From: Diphasiastrum complanatum
Taxonomy: Eukaryota; Streptophyta; Lycopodiopsida; Lycopodiales; Lycopodiaceae
Direction: 5' to 3'
Length of the DNA: 64,000 nt
Assembly: GCA_029204225.1 (NCBI GenBank)
Contig: CM055098.1
Span: forward strand, 19,745,303 to 19,809,302
How positions within the stretch are numbered: the stretch's first letter is position 1; the number at the start of each line of letters is the position of its first letter. Positions 36,180 through 47,854 of the stretch are shown here, piece by piece. The notes under the pieces are model-generated. The model did not search any database, was not told the DNA's origin, and saw only the letters and a list, made by a program, of their open reading frames with translations. A program made the position numbers and the translations under genes.

Positions 36180-36392
36180 TTCTAAGTTGCAACTTTCATT
36201 GGAAAAAATATCGGAAGCAGATTAGATACTGCTGAATTGTACTTTGTAAATAATTTTATTTAATATACAAAATTTTATTGTGTGTCTATCTATAGCCTAC
36301 TGGCTTGTATAAATTTGCATGTTTTTTGAATTTTTTTATAATCCGTCGATTTTGTATTATGACGAACTTGGATTCTTCTGTAAAACCATTGG

Positions 36393-38825
36393 AAAAGTTG
36401 CAGTATATAGCTGTTTTTTATGCTAGTCCCGTCATGTTGTGTACTTTTATGAAATGCCGCTCTTGCTTGCCAATGAGATTTTTCCATTCCTTGCGATGAC
36501 CATATGCTAAGACTTCCACTATTTCTTGCAAAAAATGTCCAATGATGTCGTAATATGTGCTGCATGTCATATAAACATAATCTAAATCAGAACCAAAAGT
36601 ATTTTAATTGCACATATTTGTCTATCGTAGCGTAACATCAAAATCTTACCATATAATGTGTTATATGATCAACACCCCATGCACTTTGAACTACATCCAC
36701 AAATTCATTGGTTGTTTTCTGTATCATTTGTACATCAGTATTTGACAATTTATCTATTCTCAAGTATTTCACCATGTTGTCTAACTTTTCCAAACTTCTA
36801 CTTTGTGTATACGAGTAGAACCTTCTTCTTCAAAATCTTGAGTTGCTGCAATTATTTCTTTCCAAACCGTGTATTGAATCTTGGATTGTTTGCCAAAATA
36901 ATTTGATTGCAATGTACAGATATGAACATTTCGTAGAGGAATCGATAGTACAGGTTTCCAATTAGGATCTTCTCAATCTCTTGATATTTTTGTACTCCTT
37001 GTCATGTCTTTTGTTGTTTTCATGCAGTACAAACAAGGGTGTTTAGAGTTAGCGCCATGAGATACATTGAACATACATTTTAATATCTTCAGATCTCCTA
37101 ATAAATGCCATTCAATGTTGAAAGTGTCAATTCCAGGAATATTGAGTGGAACTCCCTCCATGTGATTTTTTATGGTGGCAGGATATGATGTTCCATTAAA
37201 TATCCATGAGAGAATGTTATGGTCTTCTTTCAGCACCTATAAGAAAATACAAAAACGTGATTAGCCTCATAATATTAACACAGAGAAGATTTTAGATATG
37301 AAATCCATATTCAAATGATTATCTCTATTTATTATGCGAAGGAACTGCTATACCTGAAATGTTGCCAACCACCAGATATCATTTTCTGATTGAGCACTGA
37401 AATTGAGGCCTTTTGAGTCTTCTGAATTTGAAAGTGCTCCATTCATGATCATGAGATTGACTCTTTCCATTTTTTGTTCTTTTATAATTTTAGACTCATC
37501 TAACTTGAGAACAACTATCAACTTGTTATTGACATTCTCATTTGTAATACCGTAAAAATTTATGATGAATATTAATAACTCATTAATGTCAATAAATAAA
37601 TTGTTGGAATTGTTATAAGCTAGACTTTCTCCTTTCGAGCAATACACTTCATTGATATGAGATGGATTACCAACTATTGTCTGCATACCATGGTTTAACA
37701 TGTCTTTTTTTTTTTAAAGATGAAATGGTCGTGGGATTGAAAACTTTTTAATATTTACCTGTGCAAATGCCTCCTTTATCATCTTAAACATTGTTGCATA
37801 TGCTTCCCTAATGATGCTAGAAAAGTCACATGCCCCCTGAAACAATGTAGTGTCTAATATTTTTCCAACTTCATCCATAATGCTATCAGTAATTGAAGCC
37901 TTAATCTTTTTCATTTTGTTATTATTTAACATTGATTTCATAGATTTAGAAGTCAAGATAGAGCCTAGTGAGTTTCCCAATGAAATCTCATCGGCCAAAT
38001 GGTCTTCAACAACCAATGTTGATCTGCATTGCAAAAATAATGTCATGAAAATGTCAGTAGAAATCAGGACACTCATAGTATTCACAACAGTATATATTAA
38101 GCAAATCAACAGAGAGTTGAAATGAATAAATAACAAAATTAGTGATTATGAATGAATCAAAAAGTTCAAGCAATATTCAATACCAAATAAGCTATAGCTT
38201 ACTTGAATGCACGGATTCGTCTTTTTCTATGACCTCCTCTGGATGATAGATCACATATATCCTTGTTTACCAGTCTTTTCCTCTTGTTGCTTCGGACCGT
38301 TTTGTTGAGCACATCCATATTTTTAACAAGAGACAAATATGAGATAGACATGGATTGAAATGCAATCTTTATCTCATCATTACTAGTTGTATAATAATGC
38401 AAAGAAGATTTCAACCTTTGGATATCCTCCTTGAGCATCTCATTTTCATCCAAACAAGTTTTCATCTTTGTAGATTTTTCTTCGCACTCCTTTGATATTT
38501 TTCTTCATTCCTCTTCCAAATAATGTATTCTCTGCATTGAATGTGCATTCCCATAGAGCATCAAATTCTCACAGTAACCCAAAAGACCATTTCTACCATG
38601 ACACATATAGATTATTAACTGACTCACCGAATGAAAATCTGGATGTTGCAATGAACATGGATCAATAGGATACAATGTTACTGATGACCATAAATCTACA
38701 TGTTTTAGCTTTTCCTCCCTGTATCGGACCATATCAGAAGTTGACAATTTGGGTTGCTTTGAATTTCTTGTCATGAGCGGAGCATATTTAGACAGATCCA
38801 TATGAAGATGATAAAGCTTTGTCAT
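36393..38825 (-). pseudogene. gene A: intron-containing transposase-like gene (RNase H-fold candidate)
   Basis: Exons 38825-38203, 38023-37759, 37680-37354 and 37236 onward have GT-AG introns whose phases fit (2, 0, 0). One TGA lies in exon 1 at 38507-38505. Exon 1 ends in a coiled-coil-like segment and two basic patches (NKRKR, GHRKRR). Exon 3 contains LIVVLKLDESKIIKEQKMER, a candidate first catalytic Asp strand. Exon 4 contains FNIEWHLLGDLKILKCMF followed by SKHPCLYCMK. From memory this resembles uncharacterised transposase-like proteins of animals and arbuscular fungi. Exon 4 then meets a stop at 36973. Downstream coding (SLEKLDNMVKYLRIDKLSN) and a last exon starting at 36559 lie in other frames, so the copy is broken. 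Confidence 0.6.
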
Positions 38826-39195
38826 CAGTACAATAGTATAGTAACAAACAACACAATGACAATAATAAGGCTGGAGATGGCGCTAACGACTCTACTGGAG
38901 ATAGAGATGGCGCTAAACACTTGTTTTTTACCCTGGAGATAGAGATGGCATAGGCTTTTTTCAGAAATGTCACTCTTAATTCAAATTTTTGAGTGTTCCC
39001 AACTATTGGGAGGGAATATTTTAGCATTTTAAAAAAATATATTTTGACTGTGGTTAAACACCAGTGAAGTTTGATGTGACTAAACTAAGGTGCATCCATT
39101 TACATGGAAAGTAGTGTGGGCAGATGCGTAAAGAAGTTAGAAAATGATATTATAATTACTTTATAGTTATTTTTCTCTCTCCTACATGGCATTTC

Positions 39196-39705
39196 TTATA
39201 GGGCCCTCTTTGGGCCCATATTTTCTCTAATGCCTAATCCATTCAAAATGATTTGAAGTAACTCATCATCGTTGATCTTATCATCTATAGAAGACAACTC
39301 CTTATTCAAAGATTTGATCCTAAAGACAAAATTTTGGGCACTTTCACTACTTCCTTTTATGCTTTGAAGAATTTGATTCCTAAGCATGAGTATCCTTGAA
39401 GTATTCTTGGATCCATAAATTGCTTTTAATGAATTCCATCATGCCTCTTTGAAAGCGGTACAATATGAGATTTCCTTCAAAAGTTCATTACTTACATTCA
39501 TTTTTATACAAAGTAATGCAACTCTACATCTCTTTTTGTACTTTACCAATTCGACTCCTCGTTGAGGTTCTACTTCCACCTCGAGTACTATGTCATAAAG
39601 ACCATGGGGTACAAGCAAAGACTCCATTTGAACTATCCAATTAGCATAATTAGTGGATGTGAGCCTTTTACTAGGTTCAAGCAAAAATCCACCCATTGAT
39701 GCCAT
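39196..39705 (-). pseudogene. Ty1/copia gag, truncated
   Basis: From an ATG at 39705 (MASMGGFLLEPSKRLTSTNY) one stop interrupts an otherwise open frame: WNSLKAIYGSKNTSRILMLR, SAQNFVFRIKSLNKELSSID, DDELLQIILNGLG. This is the UBN2-type copia gag domain. The frame ends at 39196 and no pol follows; gene A begins 370 bp further left. The PBS and LTR at 40295-40915 belong to it. Confidence 0.8.
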
Positions 39706-40294
39706 TTTTGAATGTGAAAAAGCACTAGAAACTCTTATGGTTTTTTAAGAGATCTGAACCTAAAGTTTTCTAGCAATTTGAAAGCTTATAGACTCAATCC
39801 TATCACTCATGAACCAATCTAGAATGATGGAAGTTTACATTCTAGTCTCAATCTTGCAAAATCACTCCTTAATCTATGATTTTTGGCAATATCTCTCTCA
39901 ACTTCAACATGCACTCAAAAAATCAGAGAAACTCATTTAATGCACCTGAATCAAGCTTCAAATTTAATTTTTTGGCTGATCTAATCCAAGAACAAATCAT
40001 AGGAATAGAATCTCTATAGAAAAAGCTTGATTTTGCACTAAAAATCTCTCAACTTGGGTGTGTGAGCCAAATTATACAAATTTTTGAATTTTCTCAACCA
40101 AAACTGGACCTGTAGAACAGCCTCACATGTGTGAAAAGTATTCCTACAGCCCACAACAAGTTCTGGTCCAAAAACTTTGAGTAGACCTATCAAATCCAAC
40201 TCGCTACACAAAAATTAGCTAGTTTCCAAAAACTTGCTAATTTGGGCTTAGTTTTGGATCAACCCCATCAATATCAATAAAACCTCTTGTACTT

Positions 40295-40307
40295 GGCTCT
40301 GATACCA
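40295..40307 (-). other. primer-binding site (initiator tRNA-Met type)
   Basis: On the minus strand TGGTATCAGAGCC directly follows the CA end of the LTR at 40308. This is the standard plant copia primer-binding site complementary to initiator methionine tRNA. Confidence 0.9.
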
Positions 40308-40915
40308 TGTGGAAATCTGCAAAATAGGACCAAAAATGGATTCTTAAATGATCGACAAGAGTGATTGGGTGTTAGATACAATTGATCTATCAAACTACAC
40401 AAGATTTGGATCAATCTAGATCAATTCTAGGCATGAAAATCTAATAAGAACAATCATTAATGAAGATAAATGTACTTGCTGGTTTCACACGTGTGAAAAC
40501 CTGTCAGAGTACAGACTCCAACCTGAAAACAAAGTACACTATGATAGAAACTCAAAACATTCAAAATAAATGAAGACAAATGGAGAGATTGACACAAAAT
40601 TGCTTCCAAAATCAAGATTGATATTTCATGTTGATTATGGCCAAATATGCCTCTATATATACACTTCTTGAAGCTCGAGGTACTGATCATGCATCAAATC
40701 TCACACGTGTGAGGATGCTTTGTCATATGGTGAATCATCATACAAAATTGACACTTGGATCAAACTTTCTATTTTGAGCACTTTTGGTCCATTTTCCTAC
40801 TATATGGAGATCTACTTGGAAATCTTCTAGAAGTCAAAATTTGCCTACTTCAGCTTATTTCACACGTGTGAGCAGTCCTCTACACATGGGATATGACACC
40901 TAACCTAACCTAACA
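40308..40915 (-). repeat. 5' LTR of minus-strand copia, with repeated G-box palindromes
   Basis: The minus-strand LTR begins TGTTAGGTTAGGTTAGGT and ends CCACA directly before the primer-binding site, length 608 bp. It contains three copies of TCACACGTGTGA (40485-40496, 40701-40712, 40860-40871). One is extended to a perfect TTTCACACGTGTGAAA. CACGTG is the plant G-box core bound by bZIP and bHLH factors, so these are candidate regulatory sites. Confidence 0.75.
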
Positions 40916-41360
40916 ATGTGGCTCATACAATCAATAGATTGATGCCATGTGTCATATGACTAGAAAACTAGTTTTTGGCCTTTTAACCACTAGAACTTGA
41001 ATTAAATCATATGTAAAAACTATATGATTGTGGTACAAGACAAGTACACTAATTTCACACATGAGAACAGGCTCCTCACATGTGTAATCATCCTATATAC
41101 ATAGATTTGGCCTTGACCAAGCATAATTTTTGTATTTTTCACAGAATTCAAGCCATATACTTGCATCCTCCATTGGTGACGACACAAAGCATGCCAATCA
41201 CCCCAATTGTATTGAGGTCCTGCATATGGCATCAATGTCACAACACTATTTAGAGGGACCTCAATACTACTCAATGCAAAAAGGCCCAAACTAGCCTCAA
41301 GAAAGTGTTCACTAGGCATGATCATGTACATTCGACCCCAATACGTAAATGATGTTCCAT

Positions 41361-41830
41361 TTAATGGTAATGGTGATTGGAGTGGCCAACACGAACATCT
41401 ACTTCTAATGAAAGTTTTATTAATGGTTGCAAGCTAGGTGGAAGAGGAAGGTCAGATAAAGAACCTAGAATGTCTTTTGACACATCAACAGTGCATAATA
41501 ATTTGCAATTATCTTTCAAACTAGTCATAATACGTCCAAGATGTATTCTCTTTTTTAAAGGGGTGTTCAGGTTTGTGGAATCCACGTGGAGTATCATGGA
41601 GGACTCATGTGCAACGTCTAGGATAGGTTTGGTTGGGTGGTACGAACGTTCTAGAGATTTGGAGACATGGATTGAATCACAAGGCATTGATGAACTAATT
41701 ATTTCATGCAAGGGGTCATCATCAACAAGAGCATCATCTAAGGCCAATGATCCAGAATCAATATTCATGTGATTTATCCTATCAATAATATTCTCGATCT
41801 CTCTTGCAACTCTTTTCCTTCTTCTACAAA
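41361..41830 (-). other. unknown open frame, about 155 codons
   Basis: On the minus strand a frame stays open from the CT/GA microsatellite to a stop at 41361. It encodes acidic and serine-rich sequence such as SLALDDALVDDDPLHEI and ILGSLSDLPLPPSLQPLIKL. It could be an exon of an unrecognised gene. Evidence is only the open frame and non-repetitive composition. Confidence 0.25.
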
Positions 41831-41851
41831 AGTTGAAAATGTTAGATGTAT

Positions 41852-41986
<135 letters not shown>

Positions 41987-41989
41987 CGC

Positions 41990-42920
41990 CTCCACCCATT
42001 CTTGCTTGTTTGCAAAGGCCTCTTATTTTCTTTGTGTGATTGGTTGTGGATGATGAATGCTTGTTTTGTTGTTGTTAATCCTGTTTTCACATTCTTGAAT
42101 AATCATTAGCACTTGATTTCATCTACTTAATCCACAAAATCACACTCAAGCAAAATAGGTGTTAGAAAGTCCCCTTTGGAGTGATCATTAGGATCCATTA
42201 GGTAGATTTCCTTTCCATTTTTCACCTCCCTTGAGAACATCAACCTTAAGAGGAGAAGATCTAGAGTCAAAGATGCCTAGATAAGCCAAGAAACCAAGAT
42301 CTAAGAAGAGGATCAAACAAACCAAAAATCCCAAAAAAGAGAAAGAAAGAAGAAATAATATCAAAATCTAAGCCATTCCACATTTAGATCCAATGCTAAC
42401 ATCTACACTCTTAGTAGGATTAGATGCCATTTTTAGCTTGTAGTTTATCCCCCTTTTGATTGAAACCCGATACTACATCGGACCTTGATCTTGGTGTTAG
42501 ATTTCATTCTTGAAATCATTTGTAATGTACAACTATTCTATAGTTTTACCTTCATAATTAAGACAATGAGAAAAGAATCAAAATCGTCTACAAAATACAC
42601 ATATTATCAAAATAATTTTGAGGGATTATCGAACAAAGTTCAAATCGACCAAAAGTCAATAGATTGTCGAGGGATTCAAACTTGACTACAACATATTGAA
42701 TAGTAGATCCATATCCACTACATTTTGGGTCCTCTCTCGTAGCCCCACATGGCACTTGTTACGTGGATAAATGGCCCATTTCATTAGGGTTGTGCCATCA
42801 AAAATTATAAATAGATCAATAAGATCAAATTTGTTGTAAGTTGAAGTTGAATCAAATTGCTTTTTCAGAAGTTCATTCTTCTTTTTCTCTGTATTGAAGA
42901 TGATGAAGTACAGATGATTG
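41990..42920. other. no gene recognised
   Basis: The interval between the microsatellite and gene C copy 2 has only short frames on both strands. Nothing recognisable was found. Confidence 0.5.
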
Positions 42921-43025
42921 ATGCTTCTTACAATCAACTTGTGTCCATAGTCTAATCCTGGAATGCAATTTTTCTATAATCATAAAAAGACATGATGATT
43001 GGCATGTATTTGCTGATAGTGAATC

Positions 43026-44275
43026 TCAATGTTCTTCCATAAGTTGGATTGTTTCGCCAATATATCTGCATTTGATCTCGAGCTCATGTCTTTTACGTAC
43101 CTGCATAAAACTAATACAAAGTTAGTTAGAATTAGTACAGAGTTTGTATTAGAAAGTTTTGATTGAAACTAATTATAAAAAGATCGAGTGTTTACAGTTA
43201 CTTACGAGTTTGAATCTGAAGTCTGAAAGTACATCATCTTGTAGGAGCAATAGTTCCCGCCAGATGTAGTTTAGACTCCAATCTTCTTCCACCTCAACAC
43301 ATGTCAAAACGACATCATTGTATATAATTTCAATATTTTTTCGTTTTGAATGTCTATTGGCTTCCAAGTCTTGATCGAGTGGCACCCATTTCCCTTTATT
43401 TTTTTTCCATCTTTGATAATGAAAACATAAGCTCAACATTTGTTTTTCAATTTGATAACGGAAGCACATGGAAGACATTTTAATTCTGCATTCTATTTCT
43501 CCATCTGGTCTTTTGTCCCAGCCTTCATCCATAAGTTCAGATAATAAACTATCTGATAAATTTTTGCATACAAACATCATTGGGGTTTTGTGTACATTGA
43601 CACTTGAAAAGAAATCCACAAATATATTCAAGGAAATAAACCAACTCAATCTGATTGTTTTTTATCCCGTGCTCATTTTAATGAATTTTTTACATCATTA
43701 TATATATTGCAATGAAATGATTATGAAACTGTAGCATTTGGTGCAATCCATTCATCACTTTCACAACTAGGTAATGGAATTGGTACTATTTGTCCAAACT
43801 TTTCTTTTGTATCAGGAATGTACATTGATTCAAAAAAGATCCCACTATCAGCTAGATCTTTTGTAGTTCTACCTCGATATTGCAGTTGTCCAATATTAGT
43901 GTGAATAACATCTAACACACCTGCTAAAGATCCACTCGGCTCCCATTCATTTATGTTGGATGGATATAAATCTGCAAGAGAAAAATGATCAGATTGGCAA
44001 GTTTACTATTAGATATTTATGAATGACAAAAATCAAAGTATCAAAAATATCAATACTCACACTTGTTTTTTTTGTGATCCTGACGGTTGAATCCTTGCAC
44101 ATTTATCTCTGAATGCATATATACATGTTGGACTAGAATTTCAGAAATAGATTTTTCTCCTGATGATGTTCTGAAATCCAAAATTCTAGCCTTCCAATAA
44201 GATCGAAATGATAGTTTTGACCTTTTCCTTTTTCAAAATGTTCCTCTTGATGATGGATGCATCAAAACCCAAATG
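43026..44275 (-). pseudogene. gene C, copy 2: diverged duplicate with intact introns
   Basis: Alignable with 32997-34185. Exon boundaries are clearer here: an intron at 44060-43972 (GTGAGT to TCTTGCAG) and one at 43205-43101 (GTAAGT to TTATGCAG). The last exon is 43100-43026, VRKRHELEIKCRYIGETIQ and stop. Exon 2 includes EWEPSGSLAGVLDVIHTNIG and DLADSGIFFESMYIPDTKE. Stops interrupt exon 1 (TGA where copy 1 has CAA) and the middle of exon 2 (near 43735). The second half of exon 2, LSELMDEGWDKRPDGEIECR onward, is intact where copy 1 is broken. A deletion of four or five codons precedes the second donor. Confidence 0.6.
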
Positions 44276-44595
44276 TTCCTTGATGGCGCCATTCGTAATT
44301 TGCATGCAAAAATCTAAAACAATGAACTATGAATATGAAAATTTGCGTATACAAAAAGCCATGAATCTGAGAAAAAGTGTTGGCAAAAATTTGAAACACT
44401 GATCTATTTGGCGCCACAAATTAACTCTGGTTAACCCTGTTAACCATGGTTTGACAATGCATATACATTAATGGTACATCGATTTTCTCATCTCAACCAT
44501 TTGTCATATTCATTTTCAATATTTTTGGGTCTGTTTGGGCAGTGATGAGCTGGAAGGGCAGGCCTCATCAACCAATAACATTTCCACATGCTGTT

Positions 44596-45243
44596 TCAAT
44601 TGGTCCAAATGGCAACGAAAATAAGAAAATAAAAAAGCATCTTTTTCAAAGGCCCTCGTTGGGCTCTAAGTTTCTCTAATGAAAGTGCCAATTGCCTCAC
44701 TGTCGAATCGGGAGAGTGTATATACTCCCGCTGGTATGCTTGTAGGGCCCGGTGGAAATCCACTGAAATTTTCCAGCTGTAAGGTTGGTGGATGATTGAC
44801 CAGTTTGGCATATGGATAGTAATTTTGTCCATGGCCAATCCCAAATCCTTCCACTTATTCTTGCACGGCATTGGTACATAATATGGATCTACGCGCAATT
44901 GGCGAGGGCTGGCCACATAACTCCTGATAGATTCTGGAGTTTTCTCAAAAACTGTAACTCTCCAAGCTGGCTGCTCTCCCAATATGAGTATTTTATCCAA
45001 TTCCTTGCCGGCCTCTATTTCAGAGGCCTTAAACTTGAGGACCCAACTACCACGCGAGGACTCGTGAGGATGTTGCACTAAAAAACTCTGGATCTGGTGA
45101 TCATCACACTTAAGAATCATTAATTCGCCAAGTAGGGGCAACTCAAACTTGTTTGAATCCACTTCCCTTGCCCACGACAAGCTGAGTTGTAGATGCCAAC
45201 TCATCCCCAATAGGCCAATCAAAAGCGACATTTTCAAAGTCAA
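44596..45243 (-). CDS. uncharacterised open frame, 215 codons, possible signal peptide
   Basis: The frame is uninterrupted from ATG 45243. The first 25 residues (MSLLIGLLGMSWHLQLSLSWA) are hydrophobic and end in an Ala-rich site, as in a secretory signal peptide. The rest is soluble and mixed (LGELMILKCDDHQIQSFLVQ, GEQPAWRVTVFEKTPESIRS, DFHRALQAYQREYIH). I do not recognise the family. Length and codon variety make it the longest non-retroelement open frame between 41 and 47 kb, but it could still be part of a mobile element. Confidence 0.35.
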   Translation of the reverse strand: MTLKMSLLIGLLGMSWHLQLSLSWAREVDSNKFELPLLGELMILKCDDHQIQSFLVQHPHESSRGSWVLKFKASEIEAGKELDKILILGEQPAWRVTVFEKTPESIRSYVASPRQLRVDPYYVPMPCKNKWKDLGLAMDKITIHMPNWSIIHQPYSWKISVDFHRALQAYQREYIHSPDSTVRQLALSLEKLRAQRGPLKKMLFYFLIFVAIWTN

Positions 45244-45499
45244 TGAATGGAGAATGGAGGCAAAATGAAAATGCAGAGAGAAGCAAGATGAGGAACCGGT
45301 AGAAGGAGACTCAATCCAAAAAAGGAAGTCACAATTGTTTGGTGAATCATGTTTTTTTTAAAGTTGAGATGAATGGAAAGCATTATTGTACTTCTACTTG
45401 CCAGCTGCAAATTGGAAACCACCCATAGAATCAAGGCAAAAGGTATCAACCTTACAAGCTCTCTACCTTCTAAAATGGCCAATTTAGAAATCATTTGAA

Positions 45500-46620
45500 G
45501 GCCATTGTTGATATTTCCCCTTCAAGTCGAAATGCTAGATGAAAAGTAAGATCTAACATGCAAGTTAAGTAAGTTTGTCAATTTTTTAAACTTCTCCACA
45601 CTTTTGAATTGAAAAGAAAAATATGAATTAATATTCTAAGTTGAAGTTTATGAATGAAAGTCACTCTTCATCTAAACAAGGGTATATATTCCAAGCTTTG
45701 GATGGAGTTAAGTTTAACCTCCAATATGAGACTTGGTCCTAACACACGGCTTTGTCCTTCATTTTTGGGATGCCACTATGGGCTAGCAATAAGAAACTCC
45801 AAATGATGATTAGTAGATTAGCCTTCAAAGGCAAGGTAAGTGGCTACGATTGGCAAGATCATTAACCTGACAGGGCAAGGCAAGTAGCCTTGACAAGTGA
45901 GTAGCATGAAGAGCAACCTAAGTGGGTACAAGAGCAAATGATGGACAACATGTACAATTATGTATAGAAAGAAGCCCACGACCTAGTACATAAGTCTTGA
46001 AGGGTATAAAAAAACCTTTAATTTCATCCAAAAGGCAATAGCCTTGTAGGGCAATTTTCAAATTTTGTCTGAGCATCAATGAGGCCACAATCTCCATCCA
46101 AGCATCAACAACATGCCTCTAAGGGCTACCATCAAACTCTGTAACAAGAGCAACATGCTCTGAAGACCGACCCTCAAATTTTGTCCATAGCAAGAGCAAT
46201 GATCCCACAGTGACACAAAATATCCTCACATGTGCATTTGTAAGTTATATTTAGAATTAAAACTAAAAGTAGGTAAATGTCATGATCAAGAGCCAATCAC
46301 CTTCCTATCTAGCATGTTGATCACGCTATCACATTCTTAATCAACATGATGATGATAACATGATGATGATGACCTGTGCCTACCAGTTATTGTAAAACAA
46401 TTTTTCTTCCCTAAATTTGCATGGTGTTTACATTGAACAAAAAATGAAGATCATGCAGTACAGTGGGTCACCCCACATAGTGACATACTCCTCGTTAGCT
46501 ATGTCACATACTCTTTGTTAGCTTTGTTGCAACAGCATTTAATCCATCCCCATAATTTTAGCAAAAGAGGAGATGCTCCTAGGTAAGTTTGAGCATTACA
46601 ATGACTTCTTCTTTATTTCT
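45500..46620. other. no gene recognised
   Basis: AT-rich, only short frames. A 'catgatgatgat' trinucleotide repeat lies near 46347-46372. Confidence 0.5.
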
Positions 46621-46624
46621 AAAC

Positions 46625-46632
46625 TCTATAAA
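46625..46632 (+). promoter_or_regulatory. TATA-like box upstream of putative plastid protein exon
   Basis: CTATAAAT lies about 75-95 bp upstream of the ATGs at 46700 and 46727, a plausible distance for a plant core promoter. Confidence 0.35.
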
Positions 46633-46699
46633 TTGCAAAGATCTTTGTATTTCAGGATGATGTGCACTCTTCTATGCTCACCACATAATAAATAATAAT

Positions 46700-46978
46700 A
46701 TGATACATACAATTGGCAAGATAATGTACTCGCACGCCATCGCCATCCCCATCTCCATCTCTTACAACCCACCGTTCTCAAATTTCCTCCGATCATCTGG
46801 CGCTTGTTGCAAGGCTTGCATGCCCTCCACCCACGCTGCCGCTTCTACTGCTACTGCTGTGGCTACAATTACTGCATCTCGTTGCAAGAGCTGGGAGGCA
46901 CGACGAATTGGTTTCATGGCTTCAGCGGCTACCCCTGCTGAAATTTCAGCTGCAGAAGATGAATCTGATAGGACGCTG
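46700..46978 (+). CDS. possible first exon of a plastid-targeted protein
   Basis: The frame starts at ATG 46700 (or the in-frame ATG at 46727, MYSHAIAIPISISY) and is rich in Ser, Ala, Thr and small basic residues with almost no acidic ones for about 75 residues, as in a chloroplast transit peptide. It then turns acidic (AEISAAEDESDRTLV). A donor ACGCTG/GTGCGT follows at 46978/46979. GC content is higher than in the flanks. The mature protein lies in exons I could not locate, so the product is unknown. Confidence 0.4.
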
Positions 46979-46985
46979 GTGCGTG

Positions 46986-46986
<1 letters not shown>

Positions 46987-47032
<46 letters not shown>
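46987..47032. repeat. compound (TC)n(AC)n microsatellite
   Basis: About 12 TC units run into about 11 AC units directly behind the putative splice donor at 46979. Confidence 0.9.
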
Positions 47033-47033
<1 letters not shown>

Positions 47034-47049
47034 ATGGGTGTCTCTAGTT

Positions 47050-47850
47050 TACTTCCATTACTTCCAGTGACGGATTGACTATGTGGGTGGAGGCAGTACC
47101 AAGTGCTAAATTTCTAAACACTTACTACCCTCTTGTCAATTGCAGCTGATTAAGATTCTCATGTGCTCTTATGTACATAATTTTGTGCTTCTAATAAGTT
47201 CTGAAGGAATTTAATTTTGTCAGATGAACAATACTGTTCACTCGTAGTGCAGATGAACATGGATTAGATTAGAAATTTTGAAATTTTAGGCTAGTTCCTT
47301 GTGTTGGAGGCAGAGTATGACTGAATGACCGATAGACAGACAGACAGTCAAAGCTGTAGCCTGTCTCAGTGACCGGCTCCATAAGGGCATTATGCTCATC
47401 CTGCGCTGCACAAATGGAAAACCAGGAAAATTCTGCTTAACAATGCCATTAACTAGCAGCTATTTAGGGGAAGCTAATTTTCAATGACATTCCAGAACAA
47501 GAGTGCTTAAACATTCTTGAACCGCTAGCACATCCTGGCACCTCTAGATAAGATTTCAGCTAGTGGCACTTGGGATCAGCGTATTCCCCAACGTATTCCC
47601 CAACGCCACCGCAGTGACACTGGTGGGCTCCCAATGATCTAATGGTGAAGCTGGCCCGGGGAGGATAATTGCTATGATTTCTTCTTCACCCTTAGATGCT
47701 CGGTGGTGCGGAATACACCTCCTTTCTTGCATTCAGAGTCACCATGGCATGGGGGTGAAGTGGGTAGGGTATTGACTAGCCATTTTTCTTGGTTGGGTGG
47801 TTTTTGCTCCACAGGTGTAATCTGATTATTGAATAGGGGAAGCTATTCAG
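47050..47850. other. no gene recognised
   Basis: A short tandem 'cgtattccccaa' occurs at about 47580-47600 and (GACA)n near 47332. Some GC-rich text around 47600-47720 might hold an exon, but no conserved motif is visible. Confidence 0.4.
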
Positions 47851-47854
47851 ATCT

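Noticed and set aside
40901-40915. CCTAA repeats as interstitial telomere sequence
   Set aside because: Only about three units of CCTAA, not the plant CCCTAAA, and they are the terminus of an LTR.
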